This document shows, piece by piece, positions 44,347-53,712 of a DNA stretch of 64,000 nt. The notes under the pieces are model-generated. The model did not search any database and had not been told where the DNA came from. It was given only the letters and a program-made list of their open reading frames with translations. The position numbers were made by a program, and so were the translations under genes. Positions within the stretch are counted from its first letter, which is position 1. Every line of letters begins with the position of its first letter. The stretch comes from Parabacteroides sp. PFB2-10 (GTDB lineage: Bacteria; Bacteroidota; Bacteroidia; Bacteroidales; Tannerellaceae), in contig NZ_JARXWI010000005.1 of assembly GCF_029893085.1 (NCBI RefSeq), forward strand, positions 1 through 64,000, given 5' to 3'.

Positions 44347-44545
44347 AAGCTCCCCTTCTTAGAAAAGAAGGGGGTGGACCGCTGCTCGCAGCGGTGGGGT
44401 AGTTTGAATTCTTTATAAATGTTTTTCCTATTTCTTTGATAGTTACAAATGCAAAAAGCAGAACAAATGTGTGATTTTAAATACATCAAATTACCCCACC
44501 ATCGCAAGCGATGGTCCCCCCTTCTTTTCTAAGAAGGGGAGCCTT
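44347..44545. mobile_element. MITE-like element with ~60-bp inverted repeats
   Basis: Imperfect inverted arms 44347-44406 and 44486-44545 surround an 80-base AT-rich centre. Each arm begins with CTCCCCTTCTT and its own internal hairpin (AAGAAGGGG), carries an inner stem (GCTGCTCGCAGC or ATCGCAAGCGAT) and ends GGGGTA-TTTGA or its complement. No open frame or transposase is present; no target-site duplication was obvious by eye. Confidence 0.7.
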
Positions 44546-44650
44546 AGATAGTGATTTCCTCCATTCCTACTCACAATAATCATCCTAAAATACCTTAAAA
44601 TACTTTCCCATTTGATCTCACCGTTCGTTTTCGGGGTCTCCTTTCCCAAA

Positions 44651-44830
44651 TGTTAAAATACGGACTGTAAGCAAAACGCCCCTTTTGCTTACAAATCCAT
44701 ACGTTAAAAAGTGTTTCTCCCGGGAGTTTGTCTCCAAAGTCCCGCTTTTTTGCGCGCAAAGTCCCGACGAAATTACAAATCGTAAATTGAGGGTTTTGGC
44801 GAAAACGAATGTTTTAACATTTATTTACAT
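44651..44830 (+). repeat. dispersed ~180-bp intergenic repeat, copy R3
   Basis: This is the most regular copy. A perfect 10-bp stem near the 5' end (GTAAGCAAAA with TTTTGCTTAC) is followed by the CTCCCGGGAG palindrome, the two AAAGTCCCG motifs around TTTTTTGCGCGC, ATTACAAATCGTAA, and a terminal TTTTAACA that is the exact inverse of the initial TGTTAAAA. R1 lies 24.3 kb away in direct orientation on the other side of the arabinan locus. Confidence 0.85.
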
Positions 44831-44903
44831 CCCCATTCTTCCCCTTCCGGGCTCTTTTTTTATATTTTCCGCTCCCTACGACCGGATGGTTCACTAATAT
44901 CTT

Positions 44904-44911
44904 TATATTTG
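44904..44911 (+). promoter_or_regulatory. -7 box upstream of the MG2/plug protein gene
   Basis: TATATTTG fits TAnnTTTG exactly, 40 bases before the ATG at 44952. No TTTG box is present at 19-21 bases upstream. Confidence 0.4.
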
Positions 44912-44951
44912 CCAGAAAAGAGGTGTGCTAAATATCAAATCGAACACGTTC

Positions 44952-47639
44952 ATGAGAAAAACCATTTTGTTTCTTACCATTTGTTTCCATTGTATTAATT
45001 TGTTGAATGCCCAAAGCCAGACACCTGTTTCCCCGGAACGGGTGATGGAGCAGATGGAAATACAGACGGATATTTTCCCAATAGAAAAGCTCTATTTACA
45101 TATCGACCGAAATGCTTATTTCCAAGGGGAAGATATCTGGTTTAAAGCCTATCTGAGGGATGCTTTTCTGCGCCCCTCAGAAACGGGAAGTCGTTATGTG
45201 TATGTAGAGCTGATCAACCCGCTCGACTCGGTTGTCGGTCGCGTCATGACCCGTCCGCAGGAAGGGTTATTCCATGGCAACCTACCTGTCTCGGAGGAAC
45301 TGGCAGAAGGGTTTTATACGCTCAAAGCCTACACCCGATATATGGAGAACTGGGACGAATCTTGTTTTTTTCGTAAGACCATAGAGATAAAGAGTGTATT
45401 GGGTGCCCAAATCCGACCGCATTATAATTTTCATTATCAGAACGATGAGAAAAAGGTGGATCTCACCCTGTATTATACAGCCGGAACAACTGATCAGAAA
45501 ATCAAGCCGGACCGGTTATTGGTCAGAAATAAGCGGGGAGATATGCAGAACATACGGTTGGATCGGGATACGATAGCTCATATCTCATTCGATTTACCCT
45601 TGAAAAACGATCAACGGGCAGTCTATCTGGAAAGCGATCGTTTCCGGCATTTCATTTTTATTCCTTACGAAACAGACGATTACGATGTTGCTCTCTTTCC
45701 CGAAGGGGGCTATCTATTGAATGGTTGCCTGACACGAGTAGCTTTTAAGGCCATTGATTCACAAGGACAAGGGGAAGAGATAACCGGAACGGTATACAAC
45801 CAACAGGGAAACTATGTGTGCGGACTGCAGACTTCGCATGCCGGCATGGGACTCTTTGCCTTCTTCCCCCGAGAGGGCGAGACCTATTATGCCGAGTGCA
45901 TAAACAGCCAGGGAGTGAAAAAACGCTTCGACCTGCCTCAAGCGGTTTCGGGCACTTACGGGCTGCAGGCGGATGCCCTACATGGCAGTTTGTATATCGG
46001 TCTGCAGCACACAAAGAGTCTGCCCTTACAAGAGGATCTGTATCTATTGATCCACCAGAATGGTCGTCCGCTTTATTTCGAACCTTGGAAAAAAGACAAA
46101 CAAGAACTCCGGTTTTCCTGGGAATCTTTGTCGCCGGGCATATTGCAAGTTGTTTTGTTCGATCAACAGATGCGCCCTCTTGCCGAAAGACTGGTGTTTT
46201 CGCCTCTGAAAAATAAGCCGCAATTCGTTCTGCAAACGGATAAGAGCGACTATCGGACACGAGAGAAGGTGTCGCTTTCCATGTGGCTGACTGAAGCCGG
46301 CGAAGCGCCGTTACAAGGTGATTTCTCGGTAGCTATTACCGACGATGCCGATGTCGTGATCGATACTATGCAGACCATCGTGTCGACCCTGCTGCTTTCT
46401 TCAGAGCTGAAAGGGACGATCGAATCGCCTGCCTCTTATCTGCAGGAAAACAATCCGAAGGCAAACCTTGCTTTGGATCTGTTGATGATGACGCAAGGAT
46501 GGCGAAGATATGATTTGAGCGAAGTATTGCAAGGAAATTATACCTATCCGGAGGTATTGCCGGAAACAGGCATCCAACTGACCGGCCAAGTGAGTAGGAT
46601 ATCTTCCAAGAAAGCGATCCAAAACGGAGAGGTAACCCTGATGATGACAACGCCTAAAGGAGAGACTCATTTCGGTCAGGTTCGCAGCAATGAAAACGGA
46701 AATTTTGCGTTTCCTGACATGGAGTATCCCGATAGCACACGCTTTTTTGTTCAATCGCTCAATCAAAAAGGGTTAGATTATGTAGAGCTACACATCGACA
46801 ACATCCGCTATCCGCTTATTAGCGCATTAGACCGGATAAACATCCGCATGAAAAGAGAACCCGTCCGCCCGGTGGTAGAACAGAATTTCAAAAAGGCCGA
46901 GGAGCGTGCTATGTATGACGATAATATGAAAGTGATTCACCTGAAAGAGGTGACCGTTGTGGCTGCTAAGCCAGTAAAGAAAGAAGAATCGCGAAAGTCT
47001 GCTTATGCCTCCATGGGGACGACCGTTATCAACTTTATGGATAAGATAAAAAACAAACATTATTCGAACTTTGCCGATGTATTCTTTGAAATACCCGGCG
47101 TTCAGGTTGTCACAGATGGAAGTGGGAATACAAGACTCGTAATCAGAGGAGCCGGCTCAATGAGCGGCAATTCGTATGCTCTCATAATGATCAATGATAT
47201 GCCGGTGGATTATCCGGATGTTCTTCAGACGATCAGTATGCATGATGTGGCTTCGGTGGAAGTATATAAAGGAGCAGATGCGGCAATATTCGGGGTACGT
47301 GGTGGCTCCGGAGCCGTCAATATCCTTACGAAAACCGGGGAAGATTACATGAATAATCCGGTGGTGAATTATAATAAACAGGTTGTGTATCCGCTGGGGT
47401 ATCAGAGGCCGGTTGAGTTTTATTCACCCAAATACGAGACGCCGGAGCAGAAAAGCAGTTATCTGCCCGACCTGCGAACGACAATCTACTGGAAGCCGGA
47501 TCTGACTACCGATGAAAACGGAGAAACAACTGTTTCCTTTTATACAGCCGACATACCTTCTACCTATTCAATCCTTATCGAAGGAATCACCGATGACGGC
47601 AAGCCCGTGAGGCATATAGAAAAGATACAGGTAAGATAG
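44952..47639 (+). CDS. exported MG2-like protein with TonB-receptor plug domain but no barrel
   Basis: The ATG at 44952 starts a signal peptide (MRKTILFL to NAQSQ), giving 895 residues; an upstream ATG adds nine residues. The N-terminal half has macroglobulin-like (MG2) features, for example YLHIDRNAYFQGEDIWFKAY. Residues about 690-800 match a TonB-dependent receptor plug: FFEIPGVQVV, LVIRGAGS, VEVYKGADAAIFGVRGG. The last 60 residues end in VSFYTADIPSTYSI, again macroglobulin-like. There is no room for a transmembrane barrel. The family is found in Bacteroidota without established function; an envelope partner of TonB systems or proteases is inference. It is monocistronic and converges on mutL. 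Confidence 0.8.
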   Translation: MRKTILFLTICFHCINLLNAQSQTPVSPERVMEQMEIQTDIFPIEKLYLHIDRNAYFQGEDIWFKAYLRDAFLRPSETGSRYVYVELINPLDSVVGRVMTRPQEGLFHGNLPVSEELAEGFYTLKAYTRYMENWDESCFFRKTIEIKSVLGAQIRPHYNFHYQNDEKKVDLTLYYTAGTTDQKIKPDRLLVRNKRGDMQNIRLDRDTIAHISFDLPLKNDQRAVYLESDRFRHFIFIPYETDDYDVALFPEGGYLLNGCLTRVAFKAIDSQGQGEEITGTVYNQQGNYVCGLQTSHAGMGLFAFFPREGETYYAECINSQGVKKRFDLPQAVSGTYGLQADALHGSLYIGLQHTKSLPLQEDLYLLIHQNGRPLYFEPWKKDKQELRFSWESLSPGILQVVLFDQQMRPLAERLVFSPLKNKPQFVLQTDKSDYRTREKVSLSMWLTEAGEAPLQGDFSVAITDDADVVIDTMQTIVSTLLLSSELKGTIESPASYLQENNPKANLALDLLMMTQGWRRYDLSEVLQGNYTYPEVLPETGIQLTGQVSRISSKKAIQNGEVTLMMTTPKGETHFGQVRSNENGNFAFPDMEYPDSTRFFVQSLNQKGLDYVELHIDNIRYPLISALDRINIRMKREPVRPVVEQNFKKAEERAMYDDNMKVIHLKEVTVVAAKPVKKEESRKSAYASMGTTVINFMDKIKNKHYSNFADVFFEIPGVQVVTDGSGNTRLVIRGAGSMSGNSYALIMINDMPVDYPDVLQTISMHDVASVEVYKGADAAIFGVRGGSGAVNILTKTGEDYMNNPVVNYNKQVVYPLGYQRPVEFYSPKYETPEQKSSYLPDLRTTIYWKPDLTTDENGETTVSFYTADIPSTYSILIEGITDDGKPVRHIEKIQVR

Positions 47640-47678
47640 TGATGTGTTGAGCTCGAATAAAAGGTAATAACCGGGTAT

Positions 47679-49526
47679 TCAACGAAACCTTTTCTCCAGC
47701 TCTTCATCGGTAAATAGCGTAAGGATCGTTTTACCGTCGGGCGACAGATAGGGGTCTGATGCGGAGAAGAGGGAGGCGATCAGGTGTTCCCGTTCTTCCT
47801 GCGAAAGGGCTTTCCCGGCCGGGATCGCTGTGGAACGCGCCAGGGAAAGAGCCAGTGAATGGACAATTTCCTCATGCACCTCACAGCCGGTCTCCATCGA
47901 ACGCGCGACCATCTCTTTCAAGAGTGCAGCCGGATCCTGATTCTTCACCTCCGGAGGTAATCCATTGATAGCATAACTCCCCTGCCCCAGGTTGCTCAGA
48001 TCGAAACCAATGTAATGTAGATCGTCCAAAAGAGCCGCGACTACGGCGTTCTCCGCGGGAGTAAACTCAACGATTTCCGGAAACAGTAATTGTTGGGAAG
48101 CACCCTGCTGCTGGCGGACATGCGCTACATACTGATCGTAAAGCACACGCACATGCGCCCGGTGCTGGTCGATAACCACCAGGCCGGACATCAAAGTGGT
48201 GACGATGTAGCGGTTCTTATAGGTGCAGGAGGGATTATTCTCGACTTCAAACAGCTGGTCGATAGCCGAAATATACTCCGCTGCAGGGGCTGTCTGTGGC
48301 ATTTCCGGTTCGATCTGCACCGGTTCTTCCGGAGTCTGGTCGCTCTCGAATCCTTTATACAAAACCGACCAGTCGAACTCAGGTCGTTTATGACTGCCAC
48401 CGCTTTGATGGAAAGGGTTGTAGCCTTTATTCACCTGAACCGTAGGAGCGGTAATCGCCTCCGGGTGATCGGTACGCGGAACATACACAGGAATGTCGAT
48501 TGCATCCTCGCGGTCGAAATCGATTGTCGGGATGGCGCTCGATTTAGCCAAGGCTTCCCGCACCGCCGACATCAGGATCTGCCAGATCGGCTGTTCGTTT
48601 TCAAATTTGATTTCGGTCTTTGTCGGATGGATATTCACATCGATCGTTCCCGGATCGAGGGTGAAATAGATAAAATAGCTCGGCATCTCCCCGGAAGGGA
48701 TCAGCTGTTCGTAAGCCTGCATAATGGCTTTGTGGAAATAGGGATGGCGCATATAGCGCCCGTTGACAAAAAAGTATTGCAAAGCACCGCGCTTGCGTGC
48801 CGTATCAGGACGTCCCACAAAGCCGGAGATCGTGACCAATGAGCTTTGCGCCTCGACAGCAAGTAATTTCTCATTCAGGCCTTTCCCGAAAATATGAATA
48901 ATACGCTGGCGTGTACCGGAGACAGGCAGGTTCAGAATCTCCGCATCCTGGTGATATAATGAAAAGGAGACTTCGGGATAAACCAAGGCAATCCGCTCGA
49001 ATTCATGTACGATATTGCGGAATTCCGTCTCATTCGATTTGAGGAATTTGCGCCGAGCCGGCACATTAAAGAAAAGATTCTTCACCGAGAAACTACTGCC
49101 TTCTGCGCAAGCGTCGCAGGTCGATTCCTCGAGCGTCGAGCCGTTCATCACCAAGCGGCAGCCCAATTCACTGCCGCGCAGGCGTGTACGCAGCTCTACA
49201 TGAGCCACAGCAGCAATAGAAGCCAACGCCTCTCCCCGGAAACCCATGGTGCGAAGGGAGAAAAGATCGTTAGCGGAGGCTATTTTGGACGTAGCATGCC
49301 GCTCGAAAGCCATGCGGGCATCGGTCTCCGACATGCCTTTTCCGTTATCGATTACCTGGATAAGGGTACGGCCGGCATCTTTAATATTGACACGGATTTG
49401 TGTGGCACCAGCGTCGACAGCGTTCTCTACCAACTCTTTCACCACAGAGGCGGGGCGCTGGATCACTTCCCCGGCAGCGATCTGATTGGCTATGCTGTCG
49501 GGCAAAAGATGGATAATATCACTCAT
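47679..49526 (-). CDS. mutL: DNA mismatch repair protein MutL
   Basis: This is a 615-residue MutL. The N-terminal GHKL ATPase is intact: [27 protein letters not shown] and an ATSKI motif. The C-terminal domain has [12 protein letters not shown] (Asp453 onward) where endonuclease-type MutL has DQHA-x2-E-x4-E; the first Glu is Val and the second is Asp. The distal CPHGRP metal site is replaced by LSPDGKT, and ACR by ARS. A nicking activity is therefore doubtful and this domain may act mainly in dimerisation. Its ATG overlaps the stop of the small membrane protein gene by four bases, as last gene of a six-gene operon. Confidence 0.95.
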   Translation of the reverse strand: MSDIIHLLPDSIANQIAAGEVIQRPASVVKELVENAVDAGATQIRVNIKDAGRTLIQVIDNGKGMSETDARMAFERHATSKIASANDLFSLRTMGFRGEALASIAAVAHVELRTRLRGSELGCRLVMNGSTLEESTCDACAEGSSFSVKNLFFNVPARRKFLKSNETEFRNIVHEFERIALVYPEVSFSLYHQDAEILNLPVSGTRQRIIHIFGKGLNEKLLAVEAQSSLVTISGFVGRPDTARKRGALQYFFVNGRYMRHPYFHKAIMQAYEQLIPSGEMPSYFIYFTLDPGTIDVNIHPTKTEIKFENEQPIWQILMSAVREALAKSSAIPTIDFDREDAIDIPVYVPRTDHPEAITAPTVQVNKGYNPFHQSGGSHKRPEFDWSVLYKGFESDQTPEEPVQIEPEMPQTAPAAEYISAIDQLFEVENNPSCTYKNRYIVTTLMSGLVVIDQHRAHVRVLYDQYVAHVRQQQGASQQLLFPEIVEFTPAENAVVAALLDDLHYIGFDLSNLGQGSYAINGLPPEVKNQDPAALLKEMVARSMETGCEVHEEIVHSLALSLARSTAIPAGKALSQEEREHLIASLFSASDPYLSPDGKTILTLFTDEELEKRFR

Positions 49527-49828
49527 TTAAAGAAAAGAATCCAAAAAATAACACCTAACACGACAAGCCACAAAAGGAATTTGAACGTTTTATATTTACG
49601 GGCACGCGTGTCTTCCCCCCTATTATAGCTGCGCTTCAGGTGGGATGTTCCCTCGACAAAGGTGCCTTTTATCTGCGGCTTATAGTCTTCTAAAGGCTCT
49701 TCCATCCCCAGCTCGCGCTTATTCTTACGAATACGCTCTTCCAACGCCTCCTTACGGGGATCCCAATAGATAGGCGTATGATTATATTGGCGCGGCTTAC
49801 GCACATTATAGAATGAAAATAATGCCAT
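49523..49828 (-). CDS. conserved small membrane protein of unknown function
   Basis: This 101-residue protein has a charged N-terminal two-thirds ([19 protein letters not shown] is a basic/acidic helix) and one C-terminal transmembrane helix at about 83-99 ([16 protein letters not shown]). A cytoplasmic domain with a tail anchor is predicted. No domain is recognised. The position between the OstA-like gene (27 bases) and mutL (overlap of four bases) is the only clue; a role in the envelope is possible because the upstream genes concern outer-membrane biogenesis. Confidence 0.85.
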   Translation of the reverse strand: MALFSFYNVRKPRQYNHTPIYWDPRKEALEERIRKNKRELGMEEPLEDYKPQIKGTFVEGTSHLKRSYNRGEDTRARKYKTFKFLLWLVVLGVIFWILFFK

Positions 49829-49855
49829 ACTGTTTCTATTTAATGATACCGACTG

Positions 49856-51460
49856 CTAATGTACGAATTTATTACTTCTTTTCGGTGTTGTCCCAGCCTC
49901 TCTCTTCACTTCCCGATAGATATCATCCGGATCTTTCGGTCGGATAGTGTCAAACCAGTAAAAGTCTTTCAGGAACTTCTCTTCCGGATTCAGATCAGGG
50001 ATCGGGGTAATTGAGCCTTGGGGAGCTGCCCATATTTTCAATTCTTCCAGTTGATTATTCTTTACCCAGATAGAAAGGTAACCGCTTTTTGTCTCATTCA
50101 GTCCGATCATGCCTTCGCCTTCCTCTATGGGATAAAAGATAGATTCCGCATTGCCTACCACATCGATCAGGCGCACCTGCTTACCTTCAAAGAAAGCTTT
50201 CATATCGTTTCCTTTCAACTGGTTGTAATAGGTTGTATCGACCTCCTGGATCGCAAAGGCAAACTGTTTGATATGTGCGTAGTCGATCGTACTGTCATTG
50301 AAGTAGATCTGGATGCTGTCACCAAAGATTTGATATCCCTCATTCCAAAGAATAGGATCGTCGAACATATACAACACCGAATCCCGGGTATTGAACAACA
50401 TGGAGTCACATACTCCCTGCATATCAGAACGGTAGAATCGCACGCCATAATAGGCATTGATCTCCCGGAAGTCATCATCAATCGTGACCATCTTGAGCGT
50501 GTCGGCATGCAGATAGAGGGTATCGCCCTGCCCATATTCGATGAAACAAGCCTCATCGGTAGCAAAAGCATATTCGGTCAGCTCGTTGTAAAAGCCATAT
50601 TGCCCTGTTAACATAATCTGCTGTGCCGTGTCACGCAGGATCATATTGCCAAACACCTCCCCGAAGCCGGTCTCCCGGTCGTAATGGATAGAGTCGCCTA
50701 TCAGGATCTTCTCTCCCATAGTCACTTCCGAACGGTCTAATAAAAGCGAGGTTTGCTTTTCTGTATCATACCAACCACGGGAGGTATGCACGGTGCCGCT
50801 ATCCGTAACAATCACGGAAGGGCCAAGAATGGTGGCTATTTTCGTATCCGTACTATAATGTAATGTATCGGAATAAAGCGTCAATTTAGGATTTTCCAGG
50901 CGCACACTGTCGTTGAAAACGGCCATCTTCGTCACGGTCGAGTATTGTCCGTAGATAGATGAAAGGTCGTTTTCCTCATCCATAATCAGCCCTTCATCGA
51001 AATAATATCCGATATCCGCCGTACGGTCGTAGTTTAAACTGTCTGTAAATAAAGTAACCTGATTGTTCTCCATGCGCACCTGCTCGCGGAGATAGGCCAT
51101 CTGTGTGTTTCCGTCATAGAGCAGGTAGTTGGCATAAATGAAGAGGGTGTCGCCTTGCTCCATGCGCACATTGCTGAAGGCTTCAAAAGTATTTCTTTCC
51201 TGATACAAGTAGGCGCTGTCACAATACATATAAGCGCTGTCGTGCCTCAGGACAACATCTCCATACAGGATCTTTGCGTCGGCCACATATTGCTGATTCC
51301 CAACCAGGGAATCGGCACGTTCGATATGCACATAGGTAATTTTTGGGGTGTTCCCCGTTGAATCAGGAGCAGAAACGATATGTTCCGCTGTTTGCGCCAG
51401 AGCGAAAACAGGGAATAAACCATACAAGACAAGTATAAAGATTATTCCGTTTTTCTTCAT
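49856..51460 (-). CDS. OstA-like (LptA/LptD N-terminal-like) envelope protein
   Basis: This is a 534-residue protein with a signal peptide (ends VFALAQ). The body is a long array of short beta repeats of the form Y-x-D-x-x-x-Y/L (for example AKILYGDVVLRHDSAYMYCDSAYLY and NYLLYDGNTQMAYLREQVRME; split segments at about 62-86 and 110-130), the beta-jellyroll pattern of OstA/LptA domains that carry lipopolysaccharide across the periplasm. No LptD barrel follows, so it is a periplasmic protein. Its start overlaps the surA stop by four bases (ATGA), which ties it to outer-membrane assembly chaperones. A role in LPS transport or another lipid bridge is inference from the fold. Confidence 0.85.
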   Translation of the reverse strand: MKKNGIIFILVLYGLFPVFALAQTAEHIVSAPDSTGNTPKITYVHIERADSLVGNQQYVADAKILYGDVVLRHDSAYMYCDSAYLYQERNTFEAFSNVRMEQGDTLFIYANYLLYDGNTQMAYLREQVRMENNQVTLFTDSLNYDRTADIGYYFDEGLIMDEENDLSSIYGQYSTVTKMAVFNDSVRLENPKLTLYSDTLHYSTDTKIATILGPSVIVTDSGTVHTSRGWYDTEKQTSLLLDRSEVTMGEKILIGDSIHYDRETGFGEVFGNMILRDTAQQIMLTGQYGFYNELTEYAFATDEACFIEYGQGDTLYLHADTLKMVTIDDDFREINAYYGVRFYRSDMQGVCDSMLFNTRDSVLYMFDDPILWNEGYQIFGDSIQIYFNDSTIDYAHIKQFAFAIQEVDTTYYNQLKGNDMKAFFEGKQVRLIDVVGNAESIFYPIEEGEGMIGLNETKSGYLSIWVKNNQLEELKIWAAPQGSITPIPDLNPEEKFLKDFYWFDTIRPKDPDDIYREVKREAGTTPKRSNKFVH

Positions 51461-52827
51461 CTTCTAACCCAACCCGGATACTGAAAATCGCAATTTTGCC
51501 ATCCGTCGCTTATCCGAATATATGTTGAACGTTGTTTCTCTCGAATCCACTTATCCAGCAGTTCCTCCCTTTTGCTTTCTTCCACAATCGACTTCAAGAC
51601 CTGGTAGTCGTCAGAAATGTTAGCTTTATGCTGGAGGGTGCGTGCTTTTAACTTCACAATGGCAATCACCTCTTTCTGTTCTTTCTGCGTGCGCATAGTG
51701 AAAGGTTTCGAGATTTCTCCCACCTCCATTTCATTCACAACACGAGCCATCTCCGGCGGAAGCTCAAACATCTCGAAACGAGGAGTTCCCATATGAGCGC
51801 TTTCATACTCCTGATTGACCATCAAGCCCTTATTGTTCTTAGAGTCTTTATCGAAAGAAAGATACATAGCAGCCTCTTCAAAAGGGAATTTTTCCGCCTT
51901 TATATCGTTATACAACGAGTCCATTTTGACCATTGCCTCACCCAACTCCTTCTCAGACACTTTGGGTCTCAATAAGATATGCCGCACATTAATTCTGTCG
52001 CCACGCTTTTCGATCAATTGAATAATATGGAAACCATATTCCGTCTGCACGATTTGAGAAACACGGGTTGGATCCGTAAGATTGAACGCCACATTGGCAA
52101 ATTCAGGCACGAGGCTTGTTTTACCCATAAAGCCCATCTCACCTCCCTGCATCGAAGAAGCCGGATCTTCGGAATACAAACGTGCCAAAGTAGAAAAAGA
52201 TCTTCTGCCGGAATGGATATCATCGGTATATTCACGCAAACGCGCTTTGATAGCATCAATCTCTTCTAATGGAATTGTCGGTTCCAGGGTGATGATCTGT
52301 ACTTCGACTGTCGTAGGAATCGTCGGTAAGCTATCCTTCGACAATTGATTGTAGTATTTCCGCACTTCCGATGGCGTCAGCTTAATCTCACCCGCCAGCT
52401 TGCTTCGTACCTGCTTGATGATCTCCTGTTCACGGATAATTTCTTTCCGTTCTTCTTTGATTTGTGAGAGTTTCTTACCAAAATATTCCTCCAGCTTCTC
52501 TACATCCCCAATTTTATTCATCGCGTCGTTGATCCAATAATCAACCTGCTGGATAACCGAAGCTTCATTTGCATAGATACTATCGATCTTAGCCTGGTTC
52601 AGAAACAATTTTTGTATCGCTATTTGTTCCGGAATATAACAATAGGGATCATTTTCAAACCGCATGCCTTCGCTTTGCATATACAAGCGCTGGTTCTCAA
52701 TATCAGAAAGAAGAATAGCATCATCTCCAACCACCCATACCACCTCATCAATCACATTCGGCTGGCTCTGTGCAAACGCTGCACTAACCGAGCAAACCAA
52801 TAAAAACAGAAATAAAAACTTCTTCAT
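51457..52827 (-). CDS. surA: SurA-like peptidyl-prolyl isomerase/chaperone
   Basis: The ATG at 52827 starts a good signal peptide (MKKFLFLFLLV to AAFAQ), 456 residues. A SurA N-terminal domain (about 20-165, including the helix-rich VIDEVVWVVGDDAILLSDIE segment) precedes two parvulin domains: about 170-275, with FSTLARLYSEDPAS and GGEMGFM, and about 280-385, starting INVRHILLRP. This is the normal SurA architecture: outer-membrane protein chaperone in the periplasm. It is followed by the OstA-like gene with a four-base overlap and preceded by two more SurA-type genes. Confidence 0.92.
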   Translation of the reverse strand: MKKFLFLFLLVCSVSAAFAQSQPNVIDEVVWVVGDDAILLSDIENQRLYMQSEGMRFENDPYCYIPEQIAIQKLFLNQAKIDSIYANEASVIQQVDYWINDAMNKIGDVEKLEEYFGKKLSQIKEERKEIIREQEIIKQVRSKLAGEIKLTPSEVRKYYNQLSKDSLPTIPTTVEVQIITLEPTIPLEEIDAIKARLREYTDDIHSGRRSFSTLARLYSEDPASSMQGGEMGFMGKTSLVPEFANVAFNLTDPTRVSQIVQTEYGFHIIQLIEKRGDRINVRHILLRPKVSEKELGEAMVKMDSLYNDIKAEKFPFEEAAMYLSFDKDSKNNKGLMVNQEYESAHMGTPRFEMFELPPEMARVVNEMEVGEISKPFTMRTQKEQKEVIAIVKLKARTLQHKANISDDYQVLKSIVEESKREELLDKWIREKQRSTYIRISDGWQNCDFQYPGWVRR

Positions 52828-52858
52828 CACGTTATTTTTCAAATTAATCTTTTCCGAC

Positions 52859-53704
52859 TTATGGCTCTGCTACGACTTTTGCTTTCCCCTGACGAATGGC
52901 ATTCGTATACAGTTCCTCTTCAAACGCACGCAGGAAATCAACTTTTCGCTGATTGATAAGTATTTCTACTATCTGCGCATTCACATAATCATAAGGAGCA
53001 ACACTCCCGGCCGGTAGATATTCTGTAATAGTAAGCAGATAACAATAGCTGCTATCCGCCTCTTCAACATGTTTGTTTATCTTTAAAAAAGCATTTGCAT
53101 CCGGCACGCGGGTAGGCATATTATCGACAATTTGATCGAATTCTACCCAGCGGTCGTAAAAGTAGTCATAAACTGTGGCATTTTGCACACTAAATTTCTC
53201 AATTTTCTCTAAAGCCTCTTCATTTGTCTGTTTATACCATGTTTTTATGTCTGCCAAACCGGGGGCATCGACAGGTATTTTTAGGAAAAGTCCTTTGACC
53301 AAAGCCTTATCTAATGTGAATTTTTGTTGGTTTTCTTCATAAAAGCGTAGTTTGTCACTTTCCTGGATATTGCCAGAAAGCCTCTCTTTGATTAATCGCT
53401 CCTGGTATCGATAACGCACCAACGAATTGCGGTAGTCTTCTACCAGTTTATCTATTTCTGCTTTTTCATCTAAATTACGGGAAGCCAAATCAAAGACCAA
53501 CGCATCCTTCACCCATTTTTTTATGATGCTCTCGGCCATAATAAGGCTATCGGCGGAAGAGACAGTCCGTGGAATCATCGCCTTCACTTCCGATCTTCTC
53601 AATACTTTCTCATCTACACTCGCGACAATATCGCCATCAATACTTTGTTCCCCTTTGCAGGCAAGTAAAACAAAAGGAAGGAATAAAAAGATCAGTTTTC
53701 GCAT
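52859..53704 (-). CDS. SurA N-domain-like lipoprotein without a parvulin domain
   Basis: The ATG at 53704 is used; the longer frame would start at TTG. It is a 281-residue lipoprotein with lipobox LLACK (Cys16). The remaining protein is mostly helical, with a VASVDEKVLRRSEVKAMIP segment and a long helix-rich region to about 150, resembling the SurA/PpiC chaperone N-domain; no complete parvulin signature follows. It lies between two isomerase genes (8 bases from the upstream gene, 31 from surA). A membrane-anchored helper of outer-membrane protein folding is a reasonable inference, but no function is shown. Confidence 0.8.
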   Translation of the reverse strand: MRKLIFLFLPFVLLACKGEQSIDGDIVASVDEKVLRRSEVKAMIPRTVSSADSLIMAESIIKKWVKDALVFDLASRNLDEKAEIDKLVEDYRNSLVRYRYQERLIKERLSGNIQESDKLRFYEENQQKFTLDKALVKGLFLKIPVDAPGLADIKTWYKQTNEEALEKIEKFSVQNATVYDYFYDRWVEFDQIVDNMPTRVPDANAFLKINKHVEEADSSYCYLLTITEYLPAGSVAPYDYVNAQIVEILINQRKVDFLRAFEEELYTNAIRQGKAKVVAEP

Positions 53705-53712
53705 AGGCAATC

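Noticed and set aside
44347-44545. CRISPR array or CRISPR-like repeat
   Set aside because: The repeat units are inverted, only two, and differ in sequence; no regular spacers. No CRISPR array was seen anywhere in the window.
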